64,000 nucleotides of DNA from Salvia splendens (lineage: Eukaryota > Streptophyta > Magnoliopsida > Lamiales > Lamiaceae), in the NCBI RefSeq assembly GCF_004379255.2, contig NC_056052.1, positions 2,666,001 through 2,730,000 on the forward strand, read 5' to 3'. The first letter of the stretch is position 1; each line of letters opens with the position of its first letter. The position numbers and the translations under genes are program-made. Shown piece by piece: positions 42,361 to 55,919 of this stretch. The notes below the pieces were generated by a model, which saw only the letters and a program-made list of their open reading frames with translations, was not told the origin of the DNA and did not search any database.

Positions 42361-45300
42361 TCAGGTCTCAGGAGGGGGCACCTTACTGTTGGACCAGAGA
42401 AATTCGATGTGCAGATTTCTTGAAGGTCCGCTTTTGCTTTGAGGCAGCAATGTGTACTCTCCGGCAACTGTACCCATCATTACTACACGGTCGATCTGGA
42501 TCATCACCTTTCCGAATGATTTCTGCCGTTATACCATCAAAAGTATTAGACTGAGGAAAGTAAAGTCCAATGTGTATGTGTGTGCTGTATTTTTAAAAAC
42601 ACCAAGTGGCTCCATAGCTGGTTGCTTTCAACTAGCTTACCTTCCCCATTTTGCTCTTGTTCTTGCATGAAATGCGAAGCTTCTGGCCTTTGGGGGGACT
42701 TTCAAACGACCACGTGAAACTCTCATCCCATTCTGGATTGGGACCAGTTGATACAATCTGATGGTTGTTAAGAATGTAATTTGGTTAGTGCAAAAATTGA
42801 TATAATTTGTATGTTGAAGTCAATGTATCCAAATTTCTGTGTAATAGCTCTAGACCGAAATGACGATAAACATATCACGTAAATTCATACAAGCTACCAT
42901 AATTTAGCACTTACTTTTGTATAGGATTAACGCGTTGATGGCAAAACATAAAAACCAGCACGGTAGTACTGGAAACAAGAAGTTGAGAAAGAAGTAAGAT
43001 TTCAGACCTTTGTTAGTTGTGGGGGTGAACTTCCGAGGGTCAGCTTGCAAAATGCACTAGGATTCCCAACTGATTGCTTTAAATTGTTTGCTCGCTTCAT
43101 TATGACAGTGAGGGTTCCAGGCAAACACTGCAGCAAAATTTCGGATTTCTCCTGGAACCGAGGAGGTCCTGATTGGATTAGGTACTGTAACAGGGGTATG
43201 GCGTCTGCTGCCGCATCCGATTGGGCTCGAGAAACTTCAGCTGGACACGCTGACCATGCCTGCCTGAGAAGAAATAGTGCATCCAAGGCAGCTTCTTGAG
43301 TGGCTTCCGTTCCACTCTTGAGAGAGGTGACCAGATGAGGAATACTTAGTGTTGCAGGTTCGGAAGCTCTAAGACGGGGGAAATTGCTAAATAGTGAATT
43401 GAGGGCCTTCAAATACTCCTCATTTACCGCACCATTGGCCCACAAGTCTTTCTCGATTGCAGCTGCAAGAACATGAAAATCGTGTCATGAAGCATCAATG
43501 ATAGGAGTAAACTTGTGATAAAAGAATAGTGAAACCAAGACAGGCTTTAGAGAGACAGTTGAATTTATTTCTCATCATCAGATAAAAAAAAGTTCATCTA
43601 GTTCTGTGCCGTGGTGTGCAGTACTACAAAACGACATTTCATTAAGAGATGAAGAAGTTTACCAGTTATAGCTCTGACAGTTTCACTTGAGGCATATTCT
43701 TGTATGGTATTATTAGAGAAAAGAAGTTTGACGAACATTGCTGCCTGCAGGGATATTTCAGGTTCACTTGAACCAATCAAATCAAGCACAACCTGCACAC
43801 CACCAGCTTCTGCAACTGCCCGTTTATTTGCTTTGCTGTACATAACGAGGTTCTGTAGAGTACATATAGCTACTACTTTCATTTCTTCTGTAGGTTGATC
43901 CTCAAGCAGACTCACTAGTGCTCGGCATGCTGAAATGGCATCTGCTGATCGAGCAAGAACCTCATTCTGGAAAAGATCACCAAGAGCAAGAGTTGTCAGT
44001 AGCCTCGCCTGCTGACCTTGGCTTTGAGGATCCAAAAGGTATTGAGATAGTGGCAAAATGGCAGACTTGGTAACTTTAGATTCCCGGATCTTTACGTTGT
44101 TCAACAAAACCTCAAGTAGTCGGGCAGCTGTTTCTTCACACTGATGACTTCTAAGAATTCCCAAAAGTGCCTCAATCGCCCCACTTTCAGCCATTGCTTC
44201 AGCACTGCTAGAGTCATCACTCTCCAACACTAGAAGAGCATTCAGTGCACCAACAACTGTGCTCTGCGTGCCTGAATGAAGCAGCCTGACTAATACTGCT
44301 ATAGGTACTTCCAAATAGAACTCAGAACTATATTGCATAATACTGGATAAAACAGAGGCAGCTGACTCCCACAAGGCATTTGGGAGTGAAGAATCAGCTT
44401 GAAGTATGACTTTGGACAGCTCAGTCACACCACCCTCCTTTGCAATCTCATTTGGCCATGTGGCTGCAACACAGACAAGAGCCCGGACAGCTCTATGCTG
44501 CAGAATAGGAATTCCAGAACCAAGAACGCGTATCAGCGGACCAATCACCCGTGGTACTAAAGAATCTCTTTGAAGATGCTCCACCAAAAGTAGGTGGGAA
44601 AGTAGCTCAGCTGCAGATTGCTGCACAGCTGAAGCAGGAGAATTGAGTAAGGATATAAGAGGTTCAATAGCATGCTGAGATGGCAGGGTGTAATCAGCAC
44701 GACACTGTGGATGCTCTAGAATATTGACAAGAACTTGCAGAGCACTTTGTTGTCCATCAGGTCCAAGCTCTAATCTTGTTAGTAACAAGAACAGAGGCTC
44801 AATAACTTTTGCTGTTGATGGAGCTTTGGCAATGGTCGCATTATTAGTGAGTATTCTAAGCAATTCAGCGAATGCAGCACAGAGGAAATCAGGTGCCTCA
44901 TGAAGTATATCAAGCACACTCTCGACCACGCCTGCTTTCACCATTTCCATCTTACATGCAGGCCTATCTTTCCCTAACTTAACTAGAGCTCTAGAGACAG
45001 CCTCATGAAGCAAATAATTCTGACCGTACAGAAGACCTACAAGAGGGATAACAGCACCATGCGCAGCAATAAGTTCTGCCAGCTGTTCATCATCTAAAAG
45101 TCTATCCAATGCTCCCACAACTGAATGATGTGCTGGACTATACTCGGTAATGAGAAGAGAAACTAAAGGCTCAACGCAACGAGCAGCTGCTTCGGTAGAT
45201 TTTATCCTTGTATTGCAAAACAGTACAGAGCACAACTCAGCAGCATCCCCTTTTAATTCCATTGAACTATTTGATGAAAGAATCCTGCACAACACATCAA

Positions 45301-48300
45301 CAGCATTAATCTCAACATCAGCAACCACAAGGGCTCTTGATGGATTCTCACTCAGTAGCCGGACCAAAGCACCAATAGCAGCATGCTGCTCCTTCTCCGA
45401 CCCCGTGCTCAGGATTTCAACCAAAGGTTGAACAGCCTGCCTAGAAGATTCTGCATTCTTTACATGGTCAGCAGCAAACAAGTTTTCCAATGCTTTAGCA
45501 GCACTATATCTTGCCGCTCTTCCACCTAAACGCAAAACTGCGACAAGTTGAGTGACAGTGCCCAATGCGGCTTCATGTTTCCTTATCTCAGGTGTACTAA
45601 ACAGAACTCCAAGTAAATCAGTAGCAGTTTGTTCAGCATCTTGCGGGCTTAGAGAAAGATACTTTGTCAAACCTTCTAGAACCCCTGACTCCACCATGAC
45701 AGTTTGATTAGAAGGACAATCTTGCGCAAGCTGAATCAGAAGTCCTAGTGCAAGGAAAGGTGCTCCAGGGCGTTCTGGAATAGGTTTCAGCAGATCAACA
45801 AGCGCAGGTATTGCTTTTCTAGACGTTGCGCTGACTCTAATGTCATCCACCCTAAACAGTCTCTCAAGGGCAACTTGGTCGGGATAGCCTACCAAAGTGA
45901 ACTCCTCAGACAATTCCAGAAGGTCATGTATATCAGCATCAGAGCAACCAAGCAAGGTAATCAGTCCTACAGCTGCCCCTGAATTTGCAACAGACAGAAG
46001 AGTTCCTCTGCTACCATTACAGACCAGACTAGCCAAAGCTTGGGCAGCAAAAAATCTGTTTGCTGCCACCTCTGACCTCAAAAGACTAGCTAGCACTTTA
46101 GTTGCGTTCATGGTTGCATTTGCACGAATGATATCTCTATTTTGAAATAAGACAGCTAATAATAGGGCAGATATCCATATACTGCTATCTTCTTTGTAAT
46201 CAGACTGCAAAATGTTTAGAAAAAATAAGTACGGAATATAGAAGTGGTTTTTTTAAAGATGCAAGTAATTGAAAAGCAGCTTCACGGCACCAAAAGTATT
46301 GAGTATTGAATTTCAAGTAATAAAGAAGTAATATGGTACCTGAGTACACTGGAAAAAGGACTGAGAGATTTTTTCTGTGAGAATATCAACTGCTCCAGCC
46401 TCCATAATATCCAGCTTATTTTTGTCACTGTGACTAGCAAGAACAGAAAGGAGCCAGATAGCTATACTCGAACCATATATGAAGGAAGTAATTTTCTCTG
46501 AGTTGTGTTCAGTTGTTTTGTTATACATCCTGGAGATACTTATGATATCTTTGCTTCCCTGATCTCCAACTTGAGATGACTCGGAAGAATCTAGTATTCC
46601 AACAAGAGAACGCACAAGTGAAGTACACAAATCAGACATATATAATTCTTCAACTACTCTTTGATGATTCACTTTTGCACTGCAAACAATAAGTGCAGCT
46701 CCACCAATTTTAACCCTTGCATTTGAGGAACTGATAACCCTTCCTGCAATACATGAAATGCACCCGGTGATGCTGACAACTTTGTTCCCAACAACTAGTG
46801 GCTGAGCTTGGCAGAGCCGAGAGAGTATTTCTATAGCTTTATCTTGCAAATGCGGTATGGCATCAGCAATACATGAAACTACAGGTGTAATGCTATTTGG
46901 GTAGTCAGAAAGAACTGCCCAAGAAGGTTGGTTGTGCCCAATATCTCCAATAGGCCATGAGAGGAGAGCAAGTGCATCTAGAGCCTCTGACGCAGCAACA
47001 GATTTACTATCAGCCCCTTCAAGGAAAGAAACTAAAGCCAGAAATGTTCCGGTGCGATTTAAACAATCAGTTAAAGCAGAATCAATCTGATGAGAATGCA
47101 GAAGCCGAGCAATTGCAGCTGCAGCATGGACTTTGCCAGCATTTGTTCCCTCACGCAAAACTCTAGTAGCAGGCAGTATAATTTCTTCAGGGATAGATTT
47201 TTCTGATGCTTCACTGTCTAAAAGCAGACTTGCCAAAGCACAGACTGCTTCATTTGCAACCGGAAGCATTGAGGAGTTTGCAAGTGCCACTAACAAGGGG
47301 AAAGCCTTTTTAGCGACAAGAGCGACGTCAAGGTTCTCATTGATAGAGAGAAAGATTGCGGCAAGGCAGTGACAAGCTCCAACTAAAATGTTTACAGATT
47401 CAACATTCAATAGCTTCATGACTGATGAAAGGGTCTTAACAGCAGTGCTAGTTTCACGCAAGTCCTTCCTCAGTTCAAAAATTCCAGCCAATGCCCGTGC
47501 CGACTTTGCCCGAGTCTCTTCGTTGGTAGAGTTTAAGATATCTATCATCGTATCAATAGCATCATTTGCAGCGTTACCCTCACATATCATATCACTCAGA
47601 GGGACCACACAGAGTAAACTTTTCAAGGCATCTAAAACATAGACTTTGGATTCAGGTACATCACTGGTTAATAATGCAGAAAGTTGGCTGATCGTTGCTG
47701 TATCAGACTCGTGAATCAAATGACCCAAGGTCTTAGCAGCAATCTCCTTGCCATTGGAACTTCCATTCTTTAGTATCCAAAGTAGAGCAGGGACCGCAGA
47801 AGCACTTTCAACACAAGCACGTATATCCTCACTATGATTACAAAGATTTCCAAGTATTAATGCAGCGTCTTCTTTGGCTTTTGCAGACCCTGTTTCCAGA
47901 ATTTGAACAAGAGGAGGAATGCCACCAGCAGCTGTAATAGCCCATTTGCTTTCATCATTTTCATGAGATAGAAGGCAGAGCAATGCTACAGCACACTCTT
48001 GCTGCTGCTCTGATGAGAGACCAAGAAGTGATATCAAAAGCTGAATCCCATCGCGACCTTGAAGGGCTTGCCACAAACTACCATCAGTTTTGCAAAGAAT
48101 CAAAAGAGACCCTATCAACTCTTCCTGAACCTCATCGGTGGCCATGGTAATTAAACCAACAAGCAGCCTTTTTGCATCAGAATTTGCTAGTTTGCTTGAT
48201 AATACCGTATTTGCATACAAACTAGCAAGGGATTCTATTGTTCGCTCCTGCACCAGAAAGGGTAACTGAGGTTTGAACTGTTGTAGCAATGTCTCCTCGA

Positions 48301-50369
48301 CCTCCATGGGATCCGATGCTCTAGCAGTTTCTGCTTTGCTGTCATATATCATTAACGCAGACGCTATTGCTCCCAATGTGTCTGCCACTTGATCAGGGGA
48401 GCTACATGATTGAAGGCTTTGACCAAGACTTGATATGACATACGATAGGCCACCAGATATGTTTGCAAGCGCACACATTGCGTTCTCTTGCAAAGCTTGC
48501 GCAAACTCACCCTGCATGAATTCTTTTGAAGGAGCTATTGTCGCATTGATTAGAACAGGTATACCGCTCGCGCTAGCAATCTCCCGCCTTGCTTCTTTGC
48601 ACTGAGCAGAAAGAGATTTAAGAGCACCTGCAGCTTCTGCTCTTACAGAAGCATCATGCCCAGGTCCAAGTAGCCTGAGAAGCAGTTTAGTTGCCTCTGC
48701 AGCCAGAATTTTTGTACATACAGATGGATCCTCCATCATCATACATGCCATAAGAAAACATACATTTCCTTGTGTACTTGATTGGCCTGAAGTCAGCAAT
48801 TTGATCAGTGTATCGACTCCTCCAGCTTTAATAGTAGCAGACCAAAATCCCTCAGTGCTGCCAGAAAGATTTCGCAAAGTGCCGGTGAGCAATTCATCTG
48901 CCATGTTTCCAGCCTTAAGTCCTTTCTTTAGTTGCTCCCATAAGACAGGGACAACTCCTTCTGTCGAAAAGATTTTTGAGCCAACATGATCCTTAGCACC
49001 ATCTTGTGAAACCGCAAATATGGCCCTTGCTGCTGCAATTTGTCCATCAACTGAGTTTGATTTAAGAAGACCAAGCAGTGGTGGAATGCAACCTCCAAGC
49101 AAGACTTTGACACGCAATTCATTCTCTTTGCAAAGAGAACATAAAACAGTAGCAGCATGTATCTTTATTGCCAACGATCCAGAACGAAGAAGAGAGACAA
49201 GTACTGGAACTGCTTGGGAATGAGATCCAACAGCATCCAAAGCATTTTCCCTTGTACTAATTAGCTCGTGTAATTGCTTCAATGAATTCTCCTTTTCTTG
49301 TGATGATGAAGAACTCTGCCGCAAGCGCTCAATGCATTGTGCAACACTTGATAATGTCCCATCTGGGTCCTCCATGCTACTCCTATCCCTGCAAGTAAAG
49401 AGGCAGTTTTATGGCGTTCAAAACTTGTTCAACATAAACTCATGAAGTGATTTCTAACAGAAAAGTAAGCAAATGCATTTCGGTATGGGTGTGGTTTAAC
49501 CTGGAAGGAAGAGCAACTCTTATGCCTATAATACCATACTAAAGTTTAAAAAACCAAAACAAAATAGCATAAAGAATATTACTGAATATTTATAAACATA
49601 AAATAACAAAACAAAAGTTGGATCTTGGAGGACTACAGAACATCTAAAAATCTAGGAGGCAAAATTCTACTCCGAGTTTTGAAGTACTTCTGTATACTCA
49701 CACCAAATGATTGTTGTCAGCTTTTGTTAAAAAATGACAGACAATAAAAATGTTGATGAACAATGCTAGGTTCTTACAGATGCTCTATAACAGTACCATT
49801 CAACCAACCTTGAATTCATTTTGTAGAGGGAAAGAGGAGTTGAAAGCTCCAAGTCCTGAGATTTTGTTTCTCCACTTCTCTCCTACAGTAGAAAAAAACA
49901 CATAAAGTACATACTCAGTTGAGGTTTGAGGGAAGCGCTGAACCAATATCTAAGTTATCTAACATTAGAGTAACTAATTAACCATTTAAAAAAAATAGGC
50001 CCCAAATTGATGCATCAAACAGTTCATGAACTTTGCAATGTAGATTATGATAAACACATTAGATGCTAATAGCTTCCCCGAGCACACTATCTTCAAAGCC
50101 AAACAATGACTGCACAAGTATACTATAGACTGATTAAACAAAGCAAGTGATTCAACACCAATATTCTCTGCATTTGCATCCAGACAATGTACCAAAGACT
50201 AGTAAAAACAAAATTCATTAACATAACACTCATTACGACTAGACTCTACATTCATTACTGATCCATAAGATCCAAATAAGATATAGTATTCAAGAACGAT
50301 TATAGTGCAACTCTTACCAATCACAAATTCACAATAATCCCGTTACCACCGAAGGAGAAATCTTACCAT
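42361..50369 (-). CDS. CSI1: Cellulose synthase interactive protein 1 (armadillo repeats and C2 domain), about 2133 aa
   Basis: Minus-strand exons: part of exon 1 ending at 50367, then 49882-49809, 49388-46340, 46204-43663, 43462-43008, 42757-42641 and 42522-42361. All phases agree. The family N-terminus is spread over three exons (residues [15 protein letters not shown], then ERSGETK, then [13 protein letters not shown]). The bulk is tandem armadillo repeats such as [20 protein letters not shown] and [20 protein letters not shown]. The last 110 residues are a C2 domain ([18 protein letters not shown] ... FLWSN). In Arabidopsis, CSI1/POM2 (about 2150 aa) links plasma-membrane cellulose synthase complexes to cortical microtubules. 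The start used is the ATG at 50369-50367, the last codon of exon 1. An upstream in-frame CTG at 50426-50424 sits where I expect the family methionine; starting there gives 2152 aa. The ATG at 49375 is internal. Confidence 0.93.
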
Positions 50370-51064
50370 ATCACTGTGGGCGCTGCCGTTGGTGGCAGCA
50401 GCCCTCCACGTCGCCGTCGCCGCCAGCTTCTTACGAGCCTGATCCCGAGATCTCCACTTCAGATTTGTCACTCCCACCACACAGGAAAAATGCTTATGCT
50501 GAATTCACAAATCATTCACAATACACAATAAGAACACCAATCCGAATTTCACATTTACACTAGCAATGACAAATTTCAACTGATTTATGCACAAATCGAA
50601 TGTTCAATTGCAAAATCACTGCATATCAAAATCACTGCATATCAAGAGGCACACATTATCAACAATTGACACTGAATTGAACTGGACACCAGAAAACAAG
50701 CTCTTCTCAAAATCTCATCACAGACCTTGCTGTAAATCAGTAGATCAACGTGATCTCGCACGACAAGTTCACGAAGCCGAAAATCATCAAGGATAAAACT
50801 GAATGCAGCTAGAAAATGCGAGCTGAGGGAGGAAGGTAGTGAAACGAGAGTAAGATCTAGCAGAAATGAGAATAAAGGAAACCTTTCGTTAGATTGTGGA
50901 AGAGAGAGTGCATCACAATTTCCTTCTTCGGCAACAATGTTGGTGTAGAATTAATGCAATTGAGTCAGAGAGAGAAGTTTTCTCTCAGTTTCTGTACCTA
51001 TTGTCTCTATTCCAAATTATCGTTTCGTAACTGACAAGCGAGGAAGATAAAAAAGCTTTCACGA

Positions 51065-51119
<55 letters not shown>
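51065..51119. repeat. Compound (GT)n(GA)n microsatellite
   Basis: About eleven GT units are followed by about sixteen GA units, some 700 bp upstream of the CSI1 coding start. Confidence 0.95.
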
Positions 51120-51122
<3 letters not shown>

Positions 51123-52339
51123 CAAATATCGCGGCGGCGGCGGTTAATTTTTCCGGCTTCACCGTCGGCTTTTGTTCTTTTCCGGTTAGTTATGAATTAC
51201 TATAATTAATCATACTATTAAAATTGATAGGGAAAATACAAGTATTCGGATAAATAATCAAAACTTTATTTGGCTAGATTTAATTTATTCAAGTTTATTA
51301 AAAAATTTAGGTGGTGAAAGTGAAAAGTAATGGTGCATGAGGATACAAGTGGGTAAGATGTCCATTTAAATACAGCAGGATACAACTAATAATGATGGTT
51401 ATGAATGTACTAATATTCTAATGACAGCCAAAATGTACACATCATGTAATATAATTGCATAGGATTATTGCACAAAGTTAGTAGGGTGAATAAACAATAA
51501 GGATTTGATTAAGACAAATGAACTGAATAAAGCAGATCCTTTTTAACTTCTCTTTTTTTAGAGGAAGAGCAAATCAAATTAACTTAACTACCAATTAGGA
51601 ACATTGTGCCAGTGTAGATCCAATTGAATAGGGGTGAAATTAAGTGGAAATATTAAATAGGCAAAGAGTAATATTACACTAAATACTCATACTTTAAATA
51701 ATTGAATCCTAGTCAATATTGAAACTAGTATCACACCGGTTTTATACACGGTCCATTTCATTTTCTTCGCACTTATTAAAAAAATGATTTTGCTAAAAAG
51801 TATAGGATAAATAAATCTAATGTATCTACTAATTATAAGTCATTATGAGTTAGAATTGATTCATTTAAACGCATAGCTAAATTATTCGAATAGATGATCC
51901 GTTCAAAGCCCACTCAATCCAATTTTATAAAATAAACAAAGTATTAATTGTTTAACTTTAAATTTATGTATTGTTGCCTCTGTCGTTCTTTTTCATGGAT
52001 TTCTTTCTCTTCCCCTTTCCTTCCTCTTTTTCTTATTTTTGAAATAAAACTAATTATTAACATTAAAAAAAAATCTAAAATCCTAATCTTGTGTGTAGTT
52101 TTTTTTATCATTTAGTTATATTTTTTGGTTAAAGATAAAAAAACAAATAAATTATTATATAATTAAATCAACTTATAGTACTATATTATAAAAATCATTT
52201 TGATTTTATACAATTTAAAATTTAAATATATTAGAGCATCCTTAACCCCGGCCAGGATTCAGGCCCCAAGTCCCATCCACATCATCAATCCCTTAAATTT
52301 GAGTCTCATGCCACAAATGCTCTAACCCTGCAGGCCCCA
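51120..52339. other. Intergenic, AT-rich
   Basis: CSI1 upstream DNA then unassigned sequence. No gene or clear repeat is seen. Confidence 0.5.
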
Positions 52340-54579
52340 TGATACGAGTCTTCTATTATTATTATTATTTTGTTTAGATATTATAGAGATTTAGCATATC
52401 TTTTTTGTATCCACACATATTATAAATATGTGTGGAGTCTTCCATAATATTCAGACAATCAATCTATGAAATTATCGTTATTTTGGCTTAATTGAGTAGC
52501 AAACAAAAAACACCTCCTAAGATTGCCGACGAGGCTGATCTCGCGCTCAACCGCCCATCCGCCATTCACGTCGCCGACCCAAACGCTTGGTCGCTCGACA
52601 ACGACGACTCTCGTTTCTTGATTGTGTGTTGAATTCGAACGTTAAGGAAGGCTATCCTTAACAACTGGTGCTTTCATTGAGAGCTCATCCTCCACAACAC
52701 TGATCGAACCATAGCTACGTCGCTGCCCGACGGGAATCCACCCGCGCACAACAACTAGCCACACCACTGTCCGACAGAATCATTCCGCACACCCTCCGCA
52801 GCACCGCCATCACCACCGCATCTCACCCTCCATATTCTGTCAATAAAAAAACAAAGAATATACCTTCTTCACCAAAAATAAAGTACCACCGATCACTGTC
52901 GTGCTTCACTGCCACCATTCAACGTCATCATGTCACGCAACTACATCGGAGTTGGACGGAGGGTTCAAATCTGCATGTCGTCGAGTACTGATTACATTCG
53001 GGCTATAGTGAGGCCTCCGCTAAGAGGCTCGACGCCACAAGAATCCATTATGGCGAAGATGGACCACATGGACGGCTCAGTCGACCTACTTCCGCGAGCC
53101 GGCCTCCTCACCGGAGGCAACGCTCAGGAATTGATCGGTGATCCGTCGTGTCGCTTGTCGGCGATGACCCGCCACGGGGATGGTCAACCGGGGCTGCCCC
53201 TGCGCGATAATCCGGAAGGAAGCAATCCGTCGCGCGCCTTCCCGGGATCGAGCGAGATTTCCTCCGCCAGGCTGGAGAAGATCATGGCCCGATTTGACAA
53301 ATTGGAGTTCAGGCTGGAATCACGATGTGAAGAAATCGATCGTCGTGTGACAAAATTGCAAGCGTCAAAAGCAGCATATAGACAACAGCCCTATGCGGAC
53401 ATCGATTCCAGACTGCCAACGAGTCGCTCGACTTGCTGGGATCTACCCTCCCGAACGTCTGGTCGCCATGTTGGAGAGATGCAACCTCATCCGCTACCGG
53501 AACCACCGCCACAGCCGGTTCTAGACCTGTTGTACGGTCCTTGTGGGGACACCTTCGCGTCAAAACACAAGACACACTCTTCTTTCGGGCCCCGCAGCGT
53601 TCTGCACGCTGATTCAGCCGCGCCGCCTAGATTCCCAACCGATGGGTATACTGGCCAGCAGCGAGACTTCCAGCACTTTGTCTTTCGAGAGGAACAACAA
53701 CCTCACACTCGGCGGAACCCACCACATGCTTGACAACCCTATTTTTGGGAAACGCACACTCCGCCACCGATGCGATCAGATCGTCCGCCAAAGCAGCCAA
53801 GTGCAGCATTACCCAGAGATGCATTGGTAGTGTTCAACATGGGCAATGTTTTACTTTCTCTCTACAATCTAAAGTTGCTTTCTATGGTTGATAATGTGTT
53901 AATTCTTCAAATAAATATGGTTTGGTGCTATTTGAGGCTCCGTGATATCCGTTGGTTATCAGTAGCAGGGATTCGTCTTGAAAGAGCTAGGGAAGGTGTT
54001 AAGTGTGCTCATGAGAAGGAAATATTGGAGCAACAGACATATGGAATGACACCTCTTAACAAAGCTCTGAATGTAAAGAATCTGAACTAATTGGTCACCA
54101 ATGGTGCTACATTTATTCCAAGACGACACTCTTGCCGATTTGATCCCGGAGGAGATCTCATCTAGCGTATGTTATCAGCGACTCTCTTCATTGCTTCGTG
54201 GTTCCCACCTTGAGGACAAGGTGAATTTTAACCGTGGGGGAGTTGATACAAGAATATCTTTACGAATATCCCCATATCTCTATTATTTCATATATTATTG
54301 ATTTAGCATATCTTTCCCATATTTTCCCATATATCTCTTAGGATCTTTATTTCTTGCTCATTAAGTTAGGCTAGTCTTATAAATAGGAGTATTTGCATCC
54401 TTCTCAATCAATCAGAAATACAATTATCCTATTTTATTTTTACGCTTTTATATCAATTCGGTATTGTTCTTGGTTTGATCGACAGGCAAAGCTCCCGCGA
54501 CTACCTTGACTACCTTTTATTCCTCCGCCGATCGCAATCGCGACGCCGGAATCTTGTTAAGGGAAATTATCCCTTAACA
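52340..54579 (+). mobile_element. Old non-autonomous LTR retrotransposon, 2.24 kb
   Basis: Left terminal repeat 52340-52673 and right 54244-54579 both begin TGATAC and end CCTTAACA, and share GATTTAGCATATCTTT and other short blocks, but are strongly diverged. A primer-site-like CTGGTGCTTTCATTGAGAG follows the left repeat at 52674. Before the right repeat is CACCTTGAGGACAAGGTG and a GGGGGAGT tract, both usual in plant Gypsy elements. There is no RT or integrase. No target duplication was found. It is a TR-GAG or LARD-like relic. Confidence 0.7.
52930..53733 (+). CDS. Gag-like leader ORF of the non-autonomous LTR element
   Basis: 267 codons in a GC-richer stretch between the two terminal repeats. 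It contains a charged, possibly coiled part (SSARLEKIMARFDKLEFRLE then SRCEEIDRRV) and proline-rich C-terminal part, like the N-terminal region of plant Gypsy gag proteins. The capsid domain itself is not recognisable. No family match is certain, and the frame is probably a remnant. Confidence 0.4.
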   Translation: MSRNYIGVGRRVQICMSSSTDYIRAIVRPPLRGSTPQESIMAKMDHMDGSVDLLPRAGLLTGGNAQELIGDPSCRLSAMTRHGDGQPGLPLRDNPEGSNPSRAFPGSSEISSARLEKIMARFDKLEFRLESRCEEIDRRVTKLQASKAAYRQQPYADIDSRLPTSRSTCWDLPSRTSGRHVGEMQPHPLPEPPPQPVLDLLYGPCGDTFASKHKTHSSFGPRSVLHADSAAPPRFPTDGYTGQQRDFQHFVFREEQQPHTRRNPPHA

Positions 54580-54876
54580 GAAATAATATTAGATTTATTT
54601 ATTTTTCAGATCGAATTAGTTTTGTCTTCTTCAAAAAATGAATATCGATTTGATTTAGATTGATTTTTTAAAACTGAAAAAAATAGAATTGTATTTACTA
54701 CTCCGTATAATACTCTTTTTGTCCTACTTTAACAATCCAATTGAGTAATGAGCGGATTTTAAAAATGCAAGAAAAGTTGGTTGAAAAATATAGTAAGATG
54801 TGGATCTATTTTCATGTTATTTTCTTATAATTTTTGAAGTATAAGACAAATAAAATTGCAAAATATGAAAACAAAA

Positions 54877-55024
54877 TAACATAGATTAAAAACACTGCTA
54901 AAAAACTATACATAAATTTAAAACACAACAATGACAAGTACATAGATGAATAACATAGATTAAAAACACTGCTAAAAAACTATACATAAATTTAAAACAC
55001 AACAATGACAAGTACATAGATGAA
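54877..55024. repeat. 74-bp direct tandem duplication
   Basis: Two adjacent copies start TAACATAGATTAAAAACACT at 54877 and 54951. They look identical, so the duplication is recent. Confidence 0.9.
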
Positions 55025-55112
55025 GTCGAATTGCGACTCGGAAAGAACACGTCAAAAGTCTCAAATTTGTGCAAAGCAGCCGAATCAAGTATTTTGCATT
55101 TGGCATTCTTCC

Positions 55113-55310
55113 TCATTCAATAGTTTTATCGTGAACTTCAATGTCTTCTTCATCAATGCATAGATCATCACCTTCACGATGGGATCCAAGTCGACTTTGG
55201 CTGATTTGGCCCTTATCCTTACCCTTTATCTTGCCAGCTTTGTGGCCCATGGGACGACTTTCATTGTACTTCATGCGTTCCTTGTTAATTGAGACAATTC
55301 TTTTCGGCAC
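55113..55310 (-). pseudogene. Possible remnant of a Harbinger ORF1-type protein
   Basis: A 65-codon frame with YNESRPMGHKAGKIKGKDKG. The RPxGxKAxK phrase resembles the linker of NAM-associated/ORF1 proteins of plant Harbinger elements. There is no transposon end around it, and the match is too short to be sure. Confidence 0.25.
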
Positions 55311-55712
55311 AGAGATTCAGAATAGTGTGTTAAGTGGATGATGAATAAAGTAAAAGTGGTGAAGAAAGAATAAAGTAAGAGACATGGTTACTTTTTTTCC
55401 AAAAAACAAAAGTGATTCAATAATCTAGGAACTTCCTAAAATAGAAAAATGACTCAATTAACATAAAACGAATGAAGTATTAAAAATAATATGGCAGTCG
55501 CAACCCTTGCAATAGGGCTGCTAAAACGGCCACTTGCAGTGACTGCTGCGGTAGTTTCGACGGCCACTGCCTCGCCCATTACGCTGCAACTGGGCCGCAA
55601 ATCTCGGCTGCTCTAACTGTCACAAAACGCGGTCCTATTGACGGTGCTCTTATAAGAATAAAAAGAGATATTTAAGTTGGGTAGAGACTTAAGCATCTAC
55701 TTGGCCTCTACT

Positions 55713-55919
55713 ATAGTGGTGTTCGGTTGCCATGACTAATATCATGAGACTATCCATCTAGGATTAAGTTGTGGGATTATTTTAGTTGGAGGGGTGAGGC
55801 TATGACTAATTATCATGAGACTATCCATCTAGGATTAAGTTGAAGGGTTCAATCTTATGAACCAAACATGATACATATTTAATTATGAGATTTAATCTTG
55901 CCAACCGAACACCCCCTAT
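55713..55919. mobile_element. MITE of the GGGTGTTCGGTTG type
   Basis: The left ATAGTGGTGTTCGGTTGCC and right inverse of ATAGGGGGTGTTCGGTTGGC form inverted ends. Inside is a repeated phrase (CATGAGACTATCCATCTAGG twice). Related to 23571-23763. Confidence 0.7.

Noticed and set aside
45150..45431. Plus-strand frames opposite CSI1 (several, 43045-49223)
   Set aside because: Shadows of the armadillo-repeat coding strand.
49375..49375. ATG at 49375 as the CSI1 start
   Set aside because: Upstream exons at 49882-49809 and before 50367 continue the family N-terminus in phase, so this methionine is internal.
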